From assembly GCF_017352375.1 (NCBI RefSeq), contig NZ_JAFEVR010000007.1, positions 1 through 64,000 on the forward strand: a stretch of DNA of 64,000 nucleotides, written 5' to 3'. This DNA is from Mycolicibacterium sp. S2-37. GTDB taxonomy: Bacteria > Actinomycetota > Actinomycetes > Mycobacteriales > Mycobacteriaceae. Below, one piece after another: positions 39,897-49,354 of the stretch. How positions within the stretch are numbered: the stretch's first letter is position 1; each line of letters starts with the position of its first letter. A model generated the notes under the pieces. It worked only from the letters and a program-made list of their open reading frames with translations. It did no database searches and was not told where the DNA came from. Made by a program: the position numbers and the translations under genes.

Positions 39897-41215
39897 GCCG
39901 CGGCGGATGTGCGGCCGTCCGCATCGGCTCGGGAGCCGGATTCGCCGGTGACCGAATCGATTCGGCCGTCGAACTACTTCGCGACGGCGACCTCGACGAC
40001 CTCGTCCTGGAGTGCCTGGCCGAACGGACCATCGCACTGGCGCAGGCACGACGACGCGCCGACCCATCGACCGGATACGACCTCTTCGCCGAAACCCGGC
40101 TACGGGCGCTGTTGCCCGAAGCGGTGGCCCGCGACGTGCGAATCCTGAGCAATCTCGGCGCCGCGAATCCACTGGCGGCGGGCAGGCTGGCGCAGCGCAT
40201 TGCCGAGGAGGCGAATCTGACCTGCCGGATCGCCGTGGTCATGGGTGACGACGTACTCGATCGCATCGATCAGGAGGCCCCTGCTCTGGAGGACGGCAAG
40301 CCGCTGACGAGTCATGGTGAGATCGTCTCCGCCAACGCTTATCTGGGAGCGGACAGCATGCTGCCCGGCCTGCGGGCCGGAGCCGACCTGGTGCTGACGG
40401 GGCGGGTGGCCGACCCGTCGTTGTTCGTGGCGGCATTGGCCGACCGCTTCGGATGGGATCTCGGCGACCACGCCATGATGGCGGCGGCCACCCTGGCCGG
40501 GCACCTGCTGGAATGCGGCACTCAGGTCAGCGGCGGATACTTCGCCGATCCGGGTTACAAACCGGTGCCCGGGCTCGCGTCGCTGGGTCTGCCGTTCGCC
40601 GATGTCCGCGCCGACGGGACTTTCACGATCGGCAAGGTCGACGGCACCGGGGGGCTGATCGACCGCCGTACCGTACGGGAGCAACTCCTCTACGAACTCG
40701 GCGACCCCGGACGGTATCTCACCCCTGATGTCACCCTCGACGTGTACGGCGTGCGACTCGACGAAGTGGGGCGCGACCGCGTGCAGGTCAGCGGCGCAGC
40801 CGGCCGAAGCCGGCCCGATCAGCTCAAGGTCAGCGTCGGCTATCGCGCGGGGTTCCGCGGTGAAGCTGAGATCTCCTACGCGGGAATCGGCTGCGTCGAC
40901 CGCGCCCGGCTCGCCGGTGACATCGCCGCGACCCGAATTCGTCGTACCGGCATCGATCCGCGCATCGATCTGATCGGCTCCCTCGACGCTCCCAATATGA
41001 CGGCGGACGGCGAATGCCGGCTGCGGGTCGCAGCGATGACAGCGACCGCGGACCACGCACACGTGGTCACCCGCGAGGTCGAATCCCTCTACCTCAACGG
41101 GCCTGCCGGTGGCGGCGGCGTCCGCACCTCCGTCACCGACGTCGTCGGGATCCTGTCCACGTTCATCGACCGCGCCGATGTGACGCCGCACATCGAGATT
41201 CTTGAGGCGTCGTGA
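39893..41215 (+). CDS. AtuA-family (DUF1446) protein
   Basis: 440 residues from the GTG at 39893, which overlaps the transporter stop codon. IGSGAGFAGDRIDSAVEL, AQARRRADPSTGYD and LTGRVADPSLFVAAL are typical of the acyclic terpene utilisation AtuA/DUF1446 family, named from the Pseudomonas citronellol/geraniol pathway, where its exact reaction is unknown. Here it stands with a CitMHS transporter and the companion small domain, a set I associate with catabolic operons for organic acids rather than terpenes. Confidence 0.85.
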   Translation: MSRGGCAAVRIGSGAGFAGDRIDSAVELLRDGDLDDLVLECLAERTIALAQARRRADPSTGYDLFAETRLRALLPEAVARDVRILSNLGAANPLAAGRLAQRIAEEANLTCRIAVVMGDDVLDRIDQEAPALEDGKPLTSHGEIVSANAYLGADSMLPGLRAGADLVLTGRVADPSLFVAALADRFGWDLGDHAMMAAATLAGHLLECGTQVSGGYFADPGYKPVPGLASLGLPFADVRADGTFTIGKVDGTGGLIDRRTVREQLLYELGDPGRYLTPDVTLDVYGVRLDEVGRDRVQVSGAAGRSRPDQLKVSVGYRAGFRGEAEISYAGIGCVDRARLAGDIAATRIRRTGIDPRIDLIGSLDAPNMTADGECRLRVAAMTATADHAHVVTREVESLYLNGPAGGGGVRTSVTDVVGILSTFIDRADVTPHIEILEAS

Positions 41216-41544
41216 CCGAGGTGTATCTGCGCGAGTACGCGCACGCCCGCGCCGGCGACAAGGGGGACACCGCGATCCTGTCGGTGTTCCCGCTCGACGA
41301 CGGGGACTTTCAGTGGTTGACCGCCCACCTCACCGCCGAGCGGGTCAAGGCCCACCTGTCGGCCTATATCGGTGGTGAGGTGACGCGCTTCGAGGTGCCA
41401 TCGATCTGCGGGCTCCAGTTCGTCTGCACCCATGCGCTCGACGGCGGTGTCACCACGTCGTTGGCCCTGGACAGCCACGGCAAGTCACTCAGTTCGCGCC
41501 TACTCGGGATGCGCGTCCCGGCGCCCCGCCACGGGATTGGGTGA
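41212..41544 (+). CDS. AtuA-associated small domain protein
   Basis: 110 residues with the ARAGDKGDTAILSV motif that marks the C-terminal domain of longer AtuA proteins. The GTG overlaps the AtuA stop by GTGA, so the two chains are made together and probably form one complex. The second conserved part is NGPAG-less here and ends around LQFVCTHALDGGV. Function follows AtuA: unknown catabolic step. Confidence 0.83.
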   Translation: MTEVYLREYAHARAGDKGDTAILSVFPLDDGDFQWLTAHLTAERVKAHLSAYIGGEVTRFEVPSICGLQFVCTHALDGGVTTSLALDSHGKSLSSRLLGMRVPAPRHGIG

Positions 41545-41573
41545 CTGCCGGGCACGCCTGCGAGAATGTCCCG

Positions 41574-42254
41574 GTGACCAGCGTCGAAACCCAGCACCGT
41601 GGCTCCGCGACCATCGGCTCGGCCTACTATCCGGTGCTCGTCGCGGTGTTCACCGGACTGGTGCTGATCTCCAACGTCGCGGCCACCAAGGGCGTCGCGT
41701 TCGGTCCGCTGCTCACCGACGGCGGCTTCATCGTCTTTCCGCTGACCTATGTCATCGGCGACGTGCTCAGCGAGGTGTACGGCTTCCGCGCGGCCCGGCG
41801 CGCGGTCTTCGTCGGCTTCGCCATGCAGGCACTGGCCGTGCTCGTGCTGTGGGCGACCGTCCACCTGCCCGCCGCACCCGATTACGCCAATCAGGACGCG
41901 CTGGCCACCACCGTCGCCTCGATCACCGGCCTGGCCATCGCCGGCCTGTCCGGGTTCCTCGTCGGTCAGCTCGTCAACGCGTGGGTGGTCGTCCGGATCA
42001 AGGAACGCACCAAGGAGGACCACCTGTGGGCCCGCCTGCTCGGGTCGACCGTCGTCGGGCAGTTCGCCGACACGCTGGTGTTCTGCGCGATCGCCGCGCC
42101 CATCATCGGCTTCGGCAACATGGAATCCTTCGCGATCTACGCGGTGATCGGCTGGATCTACAAGACCCTCGTCGAGGCCGCCATGCTGCCCATCACCTAC
42201 CGCGTCATCGCCGTCATCAAGCGCCGCGAACCCACCTACGAACCCGCCGTCTGA
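41574..42254 (+). CDS. YhhQ/VUT-family queuosine precursor transporter
   Basis: About 226 residues with six membrane segments. LISNVAATKGVAFGP, GFIVFPLTYVIGDVLSEVYGFRAARR and the VVGQFADTLVFCAIA segment are the VUT/YhhQ signature, whose members import queuosine precursors (preQ0/preQ1). The GTG at 41574 is preferred; an earlier GTG at 41541 would overlap the AtuA-associated gene. It is probably a separate unit despite the close spacing. Confidence 0.85.
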   Translation: MTSVETQHRGSATIGSAYYPVLVAVFTGLVLISNVAATKGVAFGPLLTDGGFIVFPLTYVIGDVLSEVYGFRAARRAVFVGFAMQALAVLVLWATVHLPAAPDYANQDALATTVASITGLAIAGLSGFLVGQLVNAWVVVRIKERTKEDHLWARLLGSTVVGQFADTLVFCAIAAPIIGFGNMESFAIYAVIGWIYKTLVEAAMLPITYRVIAVIKRREPTYEPAV

Positions 42255-42326
42255 GGGTGCTTTAAGGCTCCTCTGGCAAATTCCTCAAGGAGCGGACGCG
42301 GACCCTACTCGGCGGTAGCTTTGGGT

Positions 42327-42995
42327 ATGACCGCAGTATCGGATGTCATGGAGCCACTGGCCCTGAGCGACGTGCTCGACTACGGCGATCACGCGCTACT
42401 CCTCCAGTTCGACAGCACCGCCGAGGTTTTGGCGTGGGCCGAAGCAGTACGCGATGCCGCGCTACCCGGGATCCTCGACATCGTTCCGGCCTCGCGCACC
42501 GTGCTCGTCAAACTCGACGGCGGCCGATACCGAGCCCCCACGCGGCAACGGCTGGCGGCGCTGCGGCTCGACCGGTCCGCGGTGGTCGACGCGGCCGAAC
42601 CCGCCGGCCATGACGCCGATGTGGTGATCGACGTCGTCTATGACGGCGCCGACCTCGACGAGGTCGCCCGGCTCACCGGACTCGACGCCGACCAGATCGT
42701 CGCCGCCCACACCGGGACGCTCTACCGCGCCGGATTCGGTGGCTTCGCCCCGGGCTTCGCCTACCTCGTCGGGGGCGACGAACGCCTCCACGTCCCCCGC
42801 CGGGCCGAACCGCGCACCAAGGTGCCCGCCGGATCCGTCGGACTCGCAGGCGAATTCAGCGGCGTTTATCCGCGGGAGTCGCCCGGCGGCTGGCAGCTGA
42901 TCGGCCGCACCGAGGCAGTGCTGTGGGACGTCGATCGCGAGAATCCGGCGCTGATCATGCCGGGTATGTGGGTGCAGTTCCGAGCCATCGGCTGA
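42327..42995 (+). CDS. pxpB: 5-oxoprolinase subunit PxpB (KipI-like)
   Basis: 222 residues of the PxpB/KipI family (cyclophilin-like fold): [11 protein letters not shown], then [12 protein letters not shown] and [18 protein letters not shown] with [15 protein letters not shown]. With PxpA and PxpC it hydrolyses 5-oxoproline to glutamate using ATP. It matches M. tuberculosis Rv0264c by position. A small GC-rich hairpin (GCTCCT/AGGAGC, around 42268-42294) stands upstream. PxpA is not in the window. Confidence 0.88.
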   Translation: MTAVSDVMEPLALSDVLDYGDHALLLQFDSTAEVLAWAEAVRDAALPGILDIVPASRTVLVKLDGGRYRAPTRQRLAALRLDRSAVVDAAEPAGHDADVVIDVVYDGADLDEVARLTGLDADQIVAAHTGTLYRAGFGGFAPGFAYLVGGDERLHVPRRAEPRTKVPAGSVGLAGEFSGVYPRESPGGWQLIGRTEAVLWDVDRENPALIMPGMWVQFRAIG

Positions 42996-43005
42996 GGAGA
43001 CGACG

Positions 43006-43881
43006 ATGACCACCACGTTGGAGATCCTGAACACCGGTCCGCTGGCCCTGGTCGAAGACCTCGGCCGGCCCGGCCTCGCGCACATGGGCGTCACCCGCTC
43101 GGGCGCCGCCGACCGCCGGGCCCACACCCTGGCCAACCGGCTGGTCGCCAACCCCGGCGATCACGCAACCGTCGAGGTCATGCTCGGCGGCTTCACCGCC
43201 CGGGTGCACGGTGGCGACGTCGCCGTCGCCGTGACGGGTGCCGACACCTCGCCGGCTGTCAACGGAAAACCATTCGGCACCAACAGTGTTCACTACGCGC
43301 ATGAAGGCGACGTGATCTCACTGGGCACGCCGAACTCCGGGCTGCGCAGCTATCTCGCGGTGCGGGGCGGCTTCGACGTCCATCCCGTCCTGGGCTCGCG
43401 CAGCTACGACGTCATGTCGGCGATCGGACCGCAACCGCTACGGCGCGGCGACACCCTGCCCGTCGGCGACCACAGCGCCGACTTCCCGGAACTCGACCAG
43501 GCACCCGTGGCAGCCATCGACGACGACGTACTCGAACTGAACGTCGTGCCGGGGCCGCGCGACGACTGGTTCGTCGATCCCGACGTACTGGTGCACACCA
43601 ACTGGCAGGTCACCAACCACAGCGACCGGGTGGGGATGCGATTGGTCGGCATGCCGCTGGAATACCGGTGGCCCGATCGCCAGCTGCCCAGCGAAGGTGC
43701 CACCCGCGGCGCGATCCAGGTGCCACCCAACGGCTTTCCGGTGATCCTCGGACCCGACCATCCGGTGACGGGCGGCTATCCGGTGATCGGGGTGGTGACC
43801 AACGACGACGTCGACAAGGTGGCCCAGACCCGGCCCGGTCAGACCGTCCGGCTGCACTGGTCGCGCCCGCGCCGGGTCTGA
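43006..43881 (+). CDS. pxpC: 5-oxoprolinase subunit PxpC (biotin-dependent carboxylase-like, KipA)
   Basis: 291 residues: [24 protein letters not shown] at the start, [20 protein letters not shown] and [19 protein letters not shown] are family signatures. It follows pxpB by 10 bp with GAGGAGA-like spacing, so the pair is co-translated and forms the PxpBC part of 5-oxoprolinase. Matches Rv0263c in order. Confidence 0.88.
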   Translation: MTTTLEILNTGPLALVEDLGRPGLAHMGVTRSGAADRRAHTLANRLVANPGDHATVEVMLGGFTARVHGGDVAVAVTGADTSPAVNGKPFGTNSVHYAHEGDVISLGTPNSGLRSYLAVRGGFDVHPVLGSRSYDVMSAIGPQPLRRGDTLPVGDHSADFPELDQAPVAAIDDDVLELNVVPGPRDDWFVDPDVLVHTNWQVTNHSDRVGMRLVGMPLEYRWPDRQLPSEGATRGAIQVPPNGFPVILGPDHPVTGGYPVIGVVTNDDVDKVAQTRPGQTVRLHWSRPRRV

Positions 43882-43888
43882 GGGCGTT

Positions 43889-43945
43889 GACTCTGCGCGC
43901 AGGGCGCGAAAAAAGCGGGGTGCGGCGAGCCCTGGACGCAGAGTC
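43889..43945. other. inverted repeat between pxpC and aac(2')
   Basis: GACTCTGCG (43889-43897) and its complement (43937-43945) enclose 39 nt that contain an A6 run. It may end the pxpBC transcript or shape the aac leader. The A-rich patch could also be a WhiB7-type element, but the -35/-10 spacing does not support that clearly. Confidence 0.3.
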
Positions 43946-43959
43946 GCCGCAGAGGGTAA

Positions 43960-44541
<582 letters not shown>

Positions 44542-44652
44542 CGTCGGATTGCCACCTCCTCACAGCTCCAAGATCGGTGCGGTGAGCGGAATTTCACGCA
44601 CGAGTCATCGCGGAGCGCTTTGGGGTAACGATCACTTCCTACCGTTTCGGCC

Positions 44653-46053
44653 ATGTCGCATCGCATCACCGACTGGGATCCCGAGGACACCGTCGCCTGG
44701 GAGGCCGGCAACAAGAACATCGCGCGTCGCAACCTGATCTGGTCGGTGGCCGCCGAACACATCGGCTTCTCGGTGTGGTCCATCTGGTCGGTCATGGTCC
44801 TGTTCATGCCCGAGAGCGTCTACGGCTTCTCGGCGGGGGACAAGTTCCTGCTCGGCGCCACCGCCACGCTCGTCGGCGCATGCCTGCGGATCCCCTACAC
44901 GCTGGCCACCGCGCGCTTCGGCGGCCGGAACTGGACCGTCTTCTCGGCCTTCGTCCTGCTGATTCCCACCGTCGGCACCATGGTCCTGCTCGCGAATCCC
45001 GGTCTGCCGCTGTGGCCGTACCTGCTGTGCGCGGCGCTGGCCGGATTCGGCGGCGGCAACTTCGCCTCGTCGATGACCAACATCAACGCCTTCTATCCGC
45101 AGCGGCTCAAGGGCTGGGCCCTTGGCCTCAACGCCGGCGGCGGCAACATCGGCGTGCCGATGGTCCAGCTCGTCGGTCTGCTGGTCATCGCGGTGGCGGG
45201 TAACCGTCAGCCGTACTGGGTGTGTGCGGTCTATCTGGTCGCGCTGGCCGTCGCCGGTATCGGCGCCGCGCTCTACATGGACAACCTCGAACAGCACCGG
45301 ATCGACTCTCGCGCAATGAAAGACATTCTGCGCGAACGTGATACCTGGGTGATCTCGCTGCTCTACATCGGCACGTTCGGCTCGTTCATCGGCTTCGCAT
45401 TCGCCTTCGGTCAGGTCCTGCAGATCAACTTCGTCGCGGGTGGGCAGACCGCCGCCGAAGCGTCCCTGCACGCCGCACAGATCGCGTTCATCGGGCCGCT
45501 GCTCGGATCGCTGTCCCGGGTCTACGGCGGAAAGCTGGCCGACCGCATCGGCGGGGGCCGGGTCACCCTGGCCGTGTTCGCCGGCATGATCCTGGCCGCG
45601 GGCGTCCTGGTCACCGTCAGCACGCTCGACGACGCCAGCGCCGGTGCGGCCACCACCGCGACGATGATCGGATACGTCGTCGGGTTCATCGCCCTGTTCC
45701 TGCTGTCGGGCATCGGCAACGGCTCGGTGTACAAGATGATCCCGTCGATCTTCGAGGCGCGCAGCCGGTCGCTCGACGTCAGCGAGGAGAACCGGGTGGC
45801 GTGGTCGCGCGCCATGTCCGGTGCGCTGATCGGCTTCGCCGGAGCCGTCGGCGCGCTCGGCGGAGTCGGCATCAACCTGGCACTGCGCCAGTCGTATCTG
45901 AGCAGCGGGTCGGCCACCGCCGCGTTCTGGATCTTCGCGGCCTTCTACGTGCTGGCATCGGTCGTCACCTGGTACCGCTACGTGCGACGGCCGAACATGG
46001 CCGAACTCACCTCCCCCGGCGGCCAACGACATGCCTCGGCAATGGCTGGGTAA
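44653..46053 (+). CDS. narK3: NarK-type nitrate/nitrite transporter (NarK3-like)
   Basis: 466 residues, 12 membrane segments, MFS nitrate/nitrite porter family. GGGNFASSMTNINAFYP and GWALGLNAGGGNIGVP are the two nitrate signature motifs. It stands next to nnaR and, across a few genes, nirBD, and matches Rv0261c. It probably imports nitrate and/or exports nitrite for assimilation. Regulation by GlnR or NnaR is likely by knowledge of the pathway, but I cannot point to a clear box upstream. Confidence 0.88.
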   Translation: MSHRITDWDPEDTVAWEAGNKNIARRNLIWSVAAEHIGFSVWSIWSVMVLFMPESVYGFSAGDKFLLGATATLVGACLRIPYTLATARFGGRNWTVFSAFVLLIPTVGTMVLLANPGLPLWPYLLCAALAGFGGGNFASSMTNINAFYPQRLKGWALGLNAGGGNIGVPMVQLVGLLVIAVAGNRQPYWVCAVYLVALAVAGIGAALYMDNLEQHRIDSRAMKDILRERDTWVISLLYIGTFGSFIGFAFAFGQVLQINFVAGGQTAAEASLHAAQIAFIGPLLGSLSRVYGGKLADRIGGGRVTLAVFAGMILAAGVLVTVSTLDDASAGAATTATMIGYVVGFIALFLLSGIGNGSVYKMIPSIFEARSRSLDVSEENRVAWSRAMSGALIGFAGAVGALGGVGINLALRQSYLSSGSATAAFWIFAAFYVLASVVTWYRYVRRPNMAELTSPGGQRHASAMAG

Positions 46054-46087
46054 CCAGACTGAAACACGACATGCATAGACAGGGACC

Positions 46088-47248
46088 ATGAGTGAGCCTG
46101 ACTGGGCACCGCTCACCGGATTCCGGGTGGCGGTGACCTCCGCCCGTCGCGCCGAGGAGCTGGCAGCACTGCTGCGCCGCCGCGGCGCGGCGGTGACCTG
46201 CGCCGCCGCCATCGCGATGGTGCCGCTACCCGACGACGAAGAGCTGCGCGCCCACACCCAGGCCCTCATCGACGTCCCGCCCGACATCGTCGTCGCCACC
46301 ACCGGCATCGGCTTGCGAGGCTGGATCGCCGCCGCCGACGGGTGGGGCGTCGCCGCCGAGCTCACCCGCGCGCTCGAGAAGGCCCGCATCGTCTCGCGGG
46401 GCCCCAAGGCGACCGGTGCGCTGCGCGCGGCGGGCCTGCCCGAGGAGTGGTCCCCGGATTCGGAGTCCTCGCGCGAGGTGCTGGCCTATCTACTGGACGG
46501 CGGCATCCGCGGTCAGCGCATCGCCGTGCAGTTGCACGGCGCGACCGACGAATGGGACCCGTTCCCGGAATTCCTCGACGAGCTTCGTGCCGCGGGCGCC
46601 GACGTGGTGCCGATCCGGGTGTACCGCTGGCGCCCGGCGCCGCGGGACGGCGATTTCGATCAGCTGGTGTCCGGCATCGCCGAGGAGAAGTTCGACGCCG
46701 TGAGCTTCACCTCCGCACCCGCGGTCGCCTCGGTGCTGATGCGGGCCGGCGAGCTGGGCATCGCCGACCGCGTGCTGTCCGCGCTGCGCACCAACGTGCA
46801 CGCGATGTGCGTCGGACCGGTGACCGCTCGGCCGCTGGTTCGGTTGGGCGTTCCGACGTCGGCCCCCGAACGGATGCGGCTGGGCGCCCTGGCCCGGCAC
46901 ATCACCGACGAGTTGCCCCTGCTGCAGGCCAGGACCGTGCGTGTCGCCGGGCACCTACTGGAGATCCGTGGCACGTGCGTCCTGGTCGACGGCGCGGTCA
47001 AGACCCTGTCGCCGGCCGCCATGGCCACGATCCGGGCGCTCGCGCACCATCCGGGCGCAGTGGTGTCCCGCGCCGACCTCCTCGGCGCGCTGCCGGGCGG
47101 CGGCACCGACACCCATGCGGTGGAGACGGCGGTGTTGCGGTTGCGCACCGCGCTGGGCGACAAGCGGATCGTTGCCACCGTGGTCAAGCGCGGGTACCGG
47201 CTGGCCGTCGACGACGACCCGGACGACGAGCCGGTGGCGGCACCGTGA
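46088..47248 (+). CDS. nnaR: HemD-like/winged-helix nitrate assimilation regulator NnaR
   Basis: 386 residues with an uroporphyrinogen-III synthase-like fold (about residues 1-255; FRVAVTSARRAEELAALLRRRGA, SFTSAPAVASVLM) fused to a C-terminal OmpR-type winged helix (GAVKTLSPAAMATIRALAHHPG, VETAVLRLRTALG, VVKRGYRL). This fusion is the NnaR architecture described in Streptomyces and M. smegmatis, where it activates nitrite-reduction genes with GlnR. Its HemD domain is a candidate sensor of the sirohaem pathway. Its GTGA overlap with the chelatase gene supports a sirohaem link. Confidence 0.87.
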   Translation: MSEPDWAPLTGFRVAVTSARRAEELAALLRRRGAAVTCAAAIAMVPLPDDEELRAHTQALIDVPPDIVVATTGIGLRGWIAAADGWGVAAELTRALEKARIVSRGPKATGALRAAGLPEEWSPDSESSREVLAYLLDGGIRGQRIAVQLHGATDEWDPFPEFLDELRAAGADVVPIRVYRWRPAPRDGDFDQLVSGIAEEKFDAVSFTSAPAVASVLMRAGELGIADRVLSALRTNVHAMCVGPVTARPLVRLGVPTSAPERMRLGALARHITDELPLLQARTVRVAGHLLEIRGTCVLVDGAVKTLSPAAMATIRALAHHPGAVVSRADLLGALPGGGTDTHAVETAVLRLRTALGDKRIVATVVKRGYRLAVDDDPDDEPVAAP

Positions 47249-47928
47249 GGCGGATCCTGGTCGCCCACGGCACCCGCAAGGCCACCGGCGTCGCGCTCAT
47301 CGAACGCATCGCCGACCAGGTCGCGGTCACCCTGGACCAACCCGTCGACGTCGCGTTCGTCGACGTGATCGGTCCCACCCCGGCGGAGGTGCTACGGACG
47401 GCTCCGGACCGGCCAGCGGTGCTGGTCCCGGCGTTCCTGTCGCGCGGCTACCACGTTCACGTCGACATCCCCGAGCACGTCCACGCCAGCGGGCATCCCG
47501 ACGTGACGGTGGCCGCTGCACTCGGTCCCGACCCGCAGCTGGTGCGGGTACTCGGCGATCGGCTCGTCGAATCCGGATGGCGGCCCGGCGATTCGGTGAT
47601 CCTGGCGGCGGCGGGCACGTCCGACCGGGGTGCACTGCGCGATCTGCACACCACGGCGACGTGGCTGTCGGCCGTCACCGGCGGGCGTGCCGAGCTGGCG
47701 TACGCCGCGACCGGCGAGCCCCGCATCGCGGACGCCGTCGCCGCGGCGCGCCTGCGTGGCGGCCGACGGGTCGTGGTGGCGTCCTATCTGCTGTCGGAGG
47801 GCTTGTTCCAGGACCGGCTGCGGGCCAGCGGGGCCGACATCGTCACCGATCCGCTGGGCACCCACCCCGGCCTGGTCCGGTTGATCGCCAGCCGCTTTCG
47901 CCGCGCCCGGCTGCCCGTCGCGGCGTAG
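47245..47928 (+). CDS. sirohydrochlorin ferrochelatase-like (CbiX/SirB family)
   Basis: 227 residues. ILVAHGTRKATGVALIERI carries the metal-binding His; PAFLSRGYHVHVDIPEHV carries the second His cluster. The two-domain CbiX/SirB layout inserts iron (or cobalt) into sirohydrochlorin. The GTG overlaps the nnaR stop. Sirohaem is the cofactor of the nearby nirB product, so the context is coherent. Confidence 0.85.
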   Translation: MRRILVAHGTRKATGVALIERIADQVAVTLDQPVDVAFVDVIGPTPAEVLRTAPDRPAVLVPAFLSRGYHVHVDIPEHVHASGHPDVTVAAALGPDPQLVRVLGDRLVESGWRPGDSVILAAAGTSDRGALRDLHTTATWLSAVTGGRAELAYAATGEPRIADAVAAARLRGGRRVVVASYLLSEGLFQDRLRASGADIVTDPLGTHPGLVRLIASRFRRARLPVAA

Positions 47929-47938
47929 TACCCCGTCG

Positions 47939-48511
47939 CTAGCCGACCGCGGCCATGTCCTCGACGCTGCGCGCCCGCCCGGCGGCAAGTATCTGAGCCA
48001 CCTGCGACAGGTACGCGGAGCTGTCCCGGATCGTCTGCTCGCCGAACGCGTCCGGCCGGTCGCCGTAGAGGGTGAACACCGCGCACGTGTCCCCGCCGTG
48101 GAAGACCGTCTGCGCCAGGAGTGCACGCACGGGCGTGGCCGTGATCGCGCCGGCCGCGAACTCGGGCCAGCGCGACTCCCGGGCCAGATCGGCGACCCGC
48201 AGTGACCGGTGGCCGGCCATGAGGTCGAAGGCCGGGCCCTGCCCGGACCGCCGGGCGATGTTGGTCAGCACCAGCGCATGGACGTCGGTGGCCGCGAGGC
48301 AGCGGATCGAACGGTCGGCACGCACGACGGTGATACCGGCGTGGTCGGCCCCGGCGATCGCGTCGACGGCGAGCACGCCGGTCCGGTCGAGCGCCGCCCG
48401 GACAGTCCAGGAGCCGTCCGACGCCGCGGCTGCGGGATTCTTCTCGCCGATCACGGCGGCGACGTACCCATTTCCGGAACCAACTAAACACTGAATCGCG
48501 ATCGACCTCAT
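47939..48511 (-). CDS. GAF-domain protein of unknown role
   Basis: 190 residues that look like a single GAF-type sensor domain (AGITVVRADRSIRCLAATD, GPAFDLMAGHRSLRVADLA, ALLAQTVFHGGDTCAVFTLYG) without an ANTAR or kinase output. It is similar in style to the GAF part of the protein at 15617. The ATG overlaps the stop of the next gene (TGATG), suggesting coupling. Target unknown; the first 30 residues may not be translated. Confidence 0.65.
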   Translation of the reverse strand: MRSIAIQCLVGSGNGYVAAVIGEKNPAAAASDGSWTVRAALDRTGVLAVDAIAGADHAGITVVRADRSIRCLAATDVHALVLTNIARRSGQGPAFDLMAGHRSLRVADLARESRWPEFAAGAITATPVRALLAQTVFHGGDTCAVFTLYGDRPDAFGEQTIRDSSAYLSQVAQILAAGRARSVEDMAAVG

Positions 48512-48936
48512 CAGCTGAGGAATGCGACTCCGGCCGCCACCAGCGCGAACACCTTGACCACCTCGAGCGCCACATAGGCGTGGTGCGCGCGCGAGCGGGG
48601 GGCGTCCTGACCGGCGAGCACCGCCCGGGAACGGCGCGCCAACCGCGGTCGGACCCCGACCAGCTGGACGATCAGCACGACGACGGCGACCGTCACGGCG
48701 ACGAGAACACCGACCGGCGGGCGACCGGTCGCCACGGCGATGACGATGACACCGGCCAACAGCGCTTCGGCGATGTTGAGCGCACGGAACACCAGCTGGC
48801 CGATTCCGAGACCGATCGGGACCGTCACCCCCGCAGCGCGGAATTTCAGGGGGGCTTCGATGAACGAGATCGCCACAACCATGCCGAGCCAGACGAAGGT
48901 GGCAGCGGCGCCGATCGCCGCGCTGACGGTCAGCAC
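48511..48936 (-). CDS. small four-helix membrane protein
   Basis: 141 residues from the GTG at 48934-48936, preceded by AGGTGAGG. Four hydrophobic segments (about 5-25, 38-58, 66-86 and 115-138) with a Arg-rich cytoplasmic loop between the last two. EAPLKFRAAGVTVPIGLGIG resembles the TMEM205/DUF4149-like family. No function known. It lies 49 bp after nirD on the same strand and is coupled to the GAF gene. Confidence 0.62.
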   Translation of the reverse strand: MLTVSAAIGAAATFVWLGMVVAISFIEAPLKFRAAGVTVPIGLGIGQLVFRALNIAEALLAGVIVIAVATGRPPVGVLVAVTVAVVVLIVQLVGVRPRLARRSRAVLAGQDAPRSRAHHAYVALEVVKVFALVAAGVAFLS

Positions 48937-48985
48937 GCCCTCACCTGCACCATGGCCGGAGCTTATCCGGCCGGTCTTGGTGAAA

Positions 48986-49354
48986 CTAGGTCGCGATCTC
49001 CACATAGCCGTCGGTGATCCGCGTGCGGTACACCGGCAGCGACACCGTGGCATCGTCGAGGCAGCTGCCGTCGTCGAAGGCGAAGGCCTGCTTCTTGATC
49101 GGGGACTGTACGGTGGCCCGCCCGCCCCGGTCGCCGGTGATACCCCGTGACATCACCGCGGCACCCGAGAACGGATCGATGTTGCCGATCGCGCACAGCG
49201 AACCGTCGTCGAGCCGGAACAGCGCGGCCTGCGCGCCGTCGGGAAGCAGCACCCCCACGCCCCGGCCTGGGATCAGGTAGTCATACCGGCACGCGCGGGT
49301 CCACATCGAATCGTCTACGGACGCATGCTCTTCGCAGTTGTCGAGGAGGGTCAC
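48986..49354 (-). CDS. nirD: nitrite reductase [NAD(P)H] small subunit NirD
   Basis: 122 residues of the NirD Rieske-like fold (GRGVGVLLPDGAQAALFRLDDGSLCAIGNIDPF, ITGDRGGRATVQSPIKKQAF). The iron-binding Cys/His ligands of true Rieske proteins are absent, as is normal for NirD. GTG at 49354 overlaps the nirB stop by GTGA and follows AGGAGA. Forms the assimilatory nitrite reductase with NirB. Confidence 0.92.
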   Translation of the reverse strand: MTLLDNCEEHASVDDSMWTRACRYDYLIPGRGVGVLLPDGAQAALFRLDDGSLCAIGNIDPFSGAAVMSRGITGDRGGRATVQSPIKKQAFAFDDGSCLDDATVSLPVYRTRITDGYVEIAT

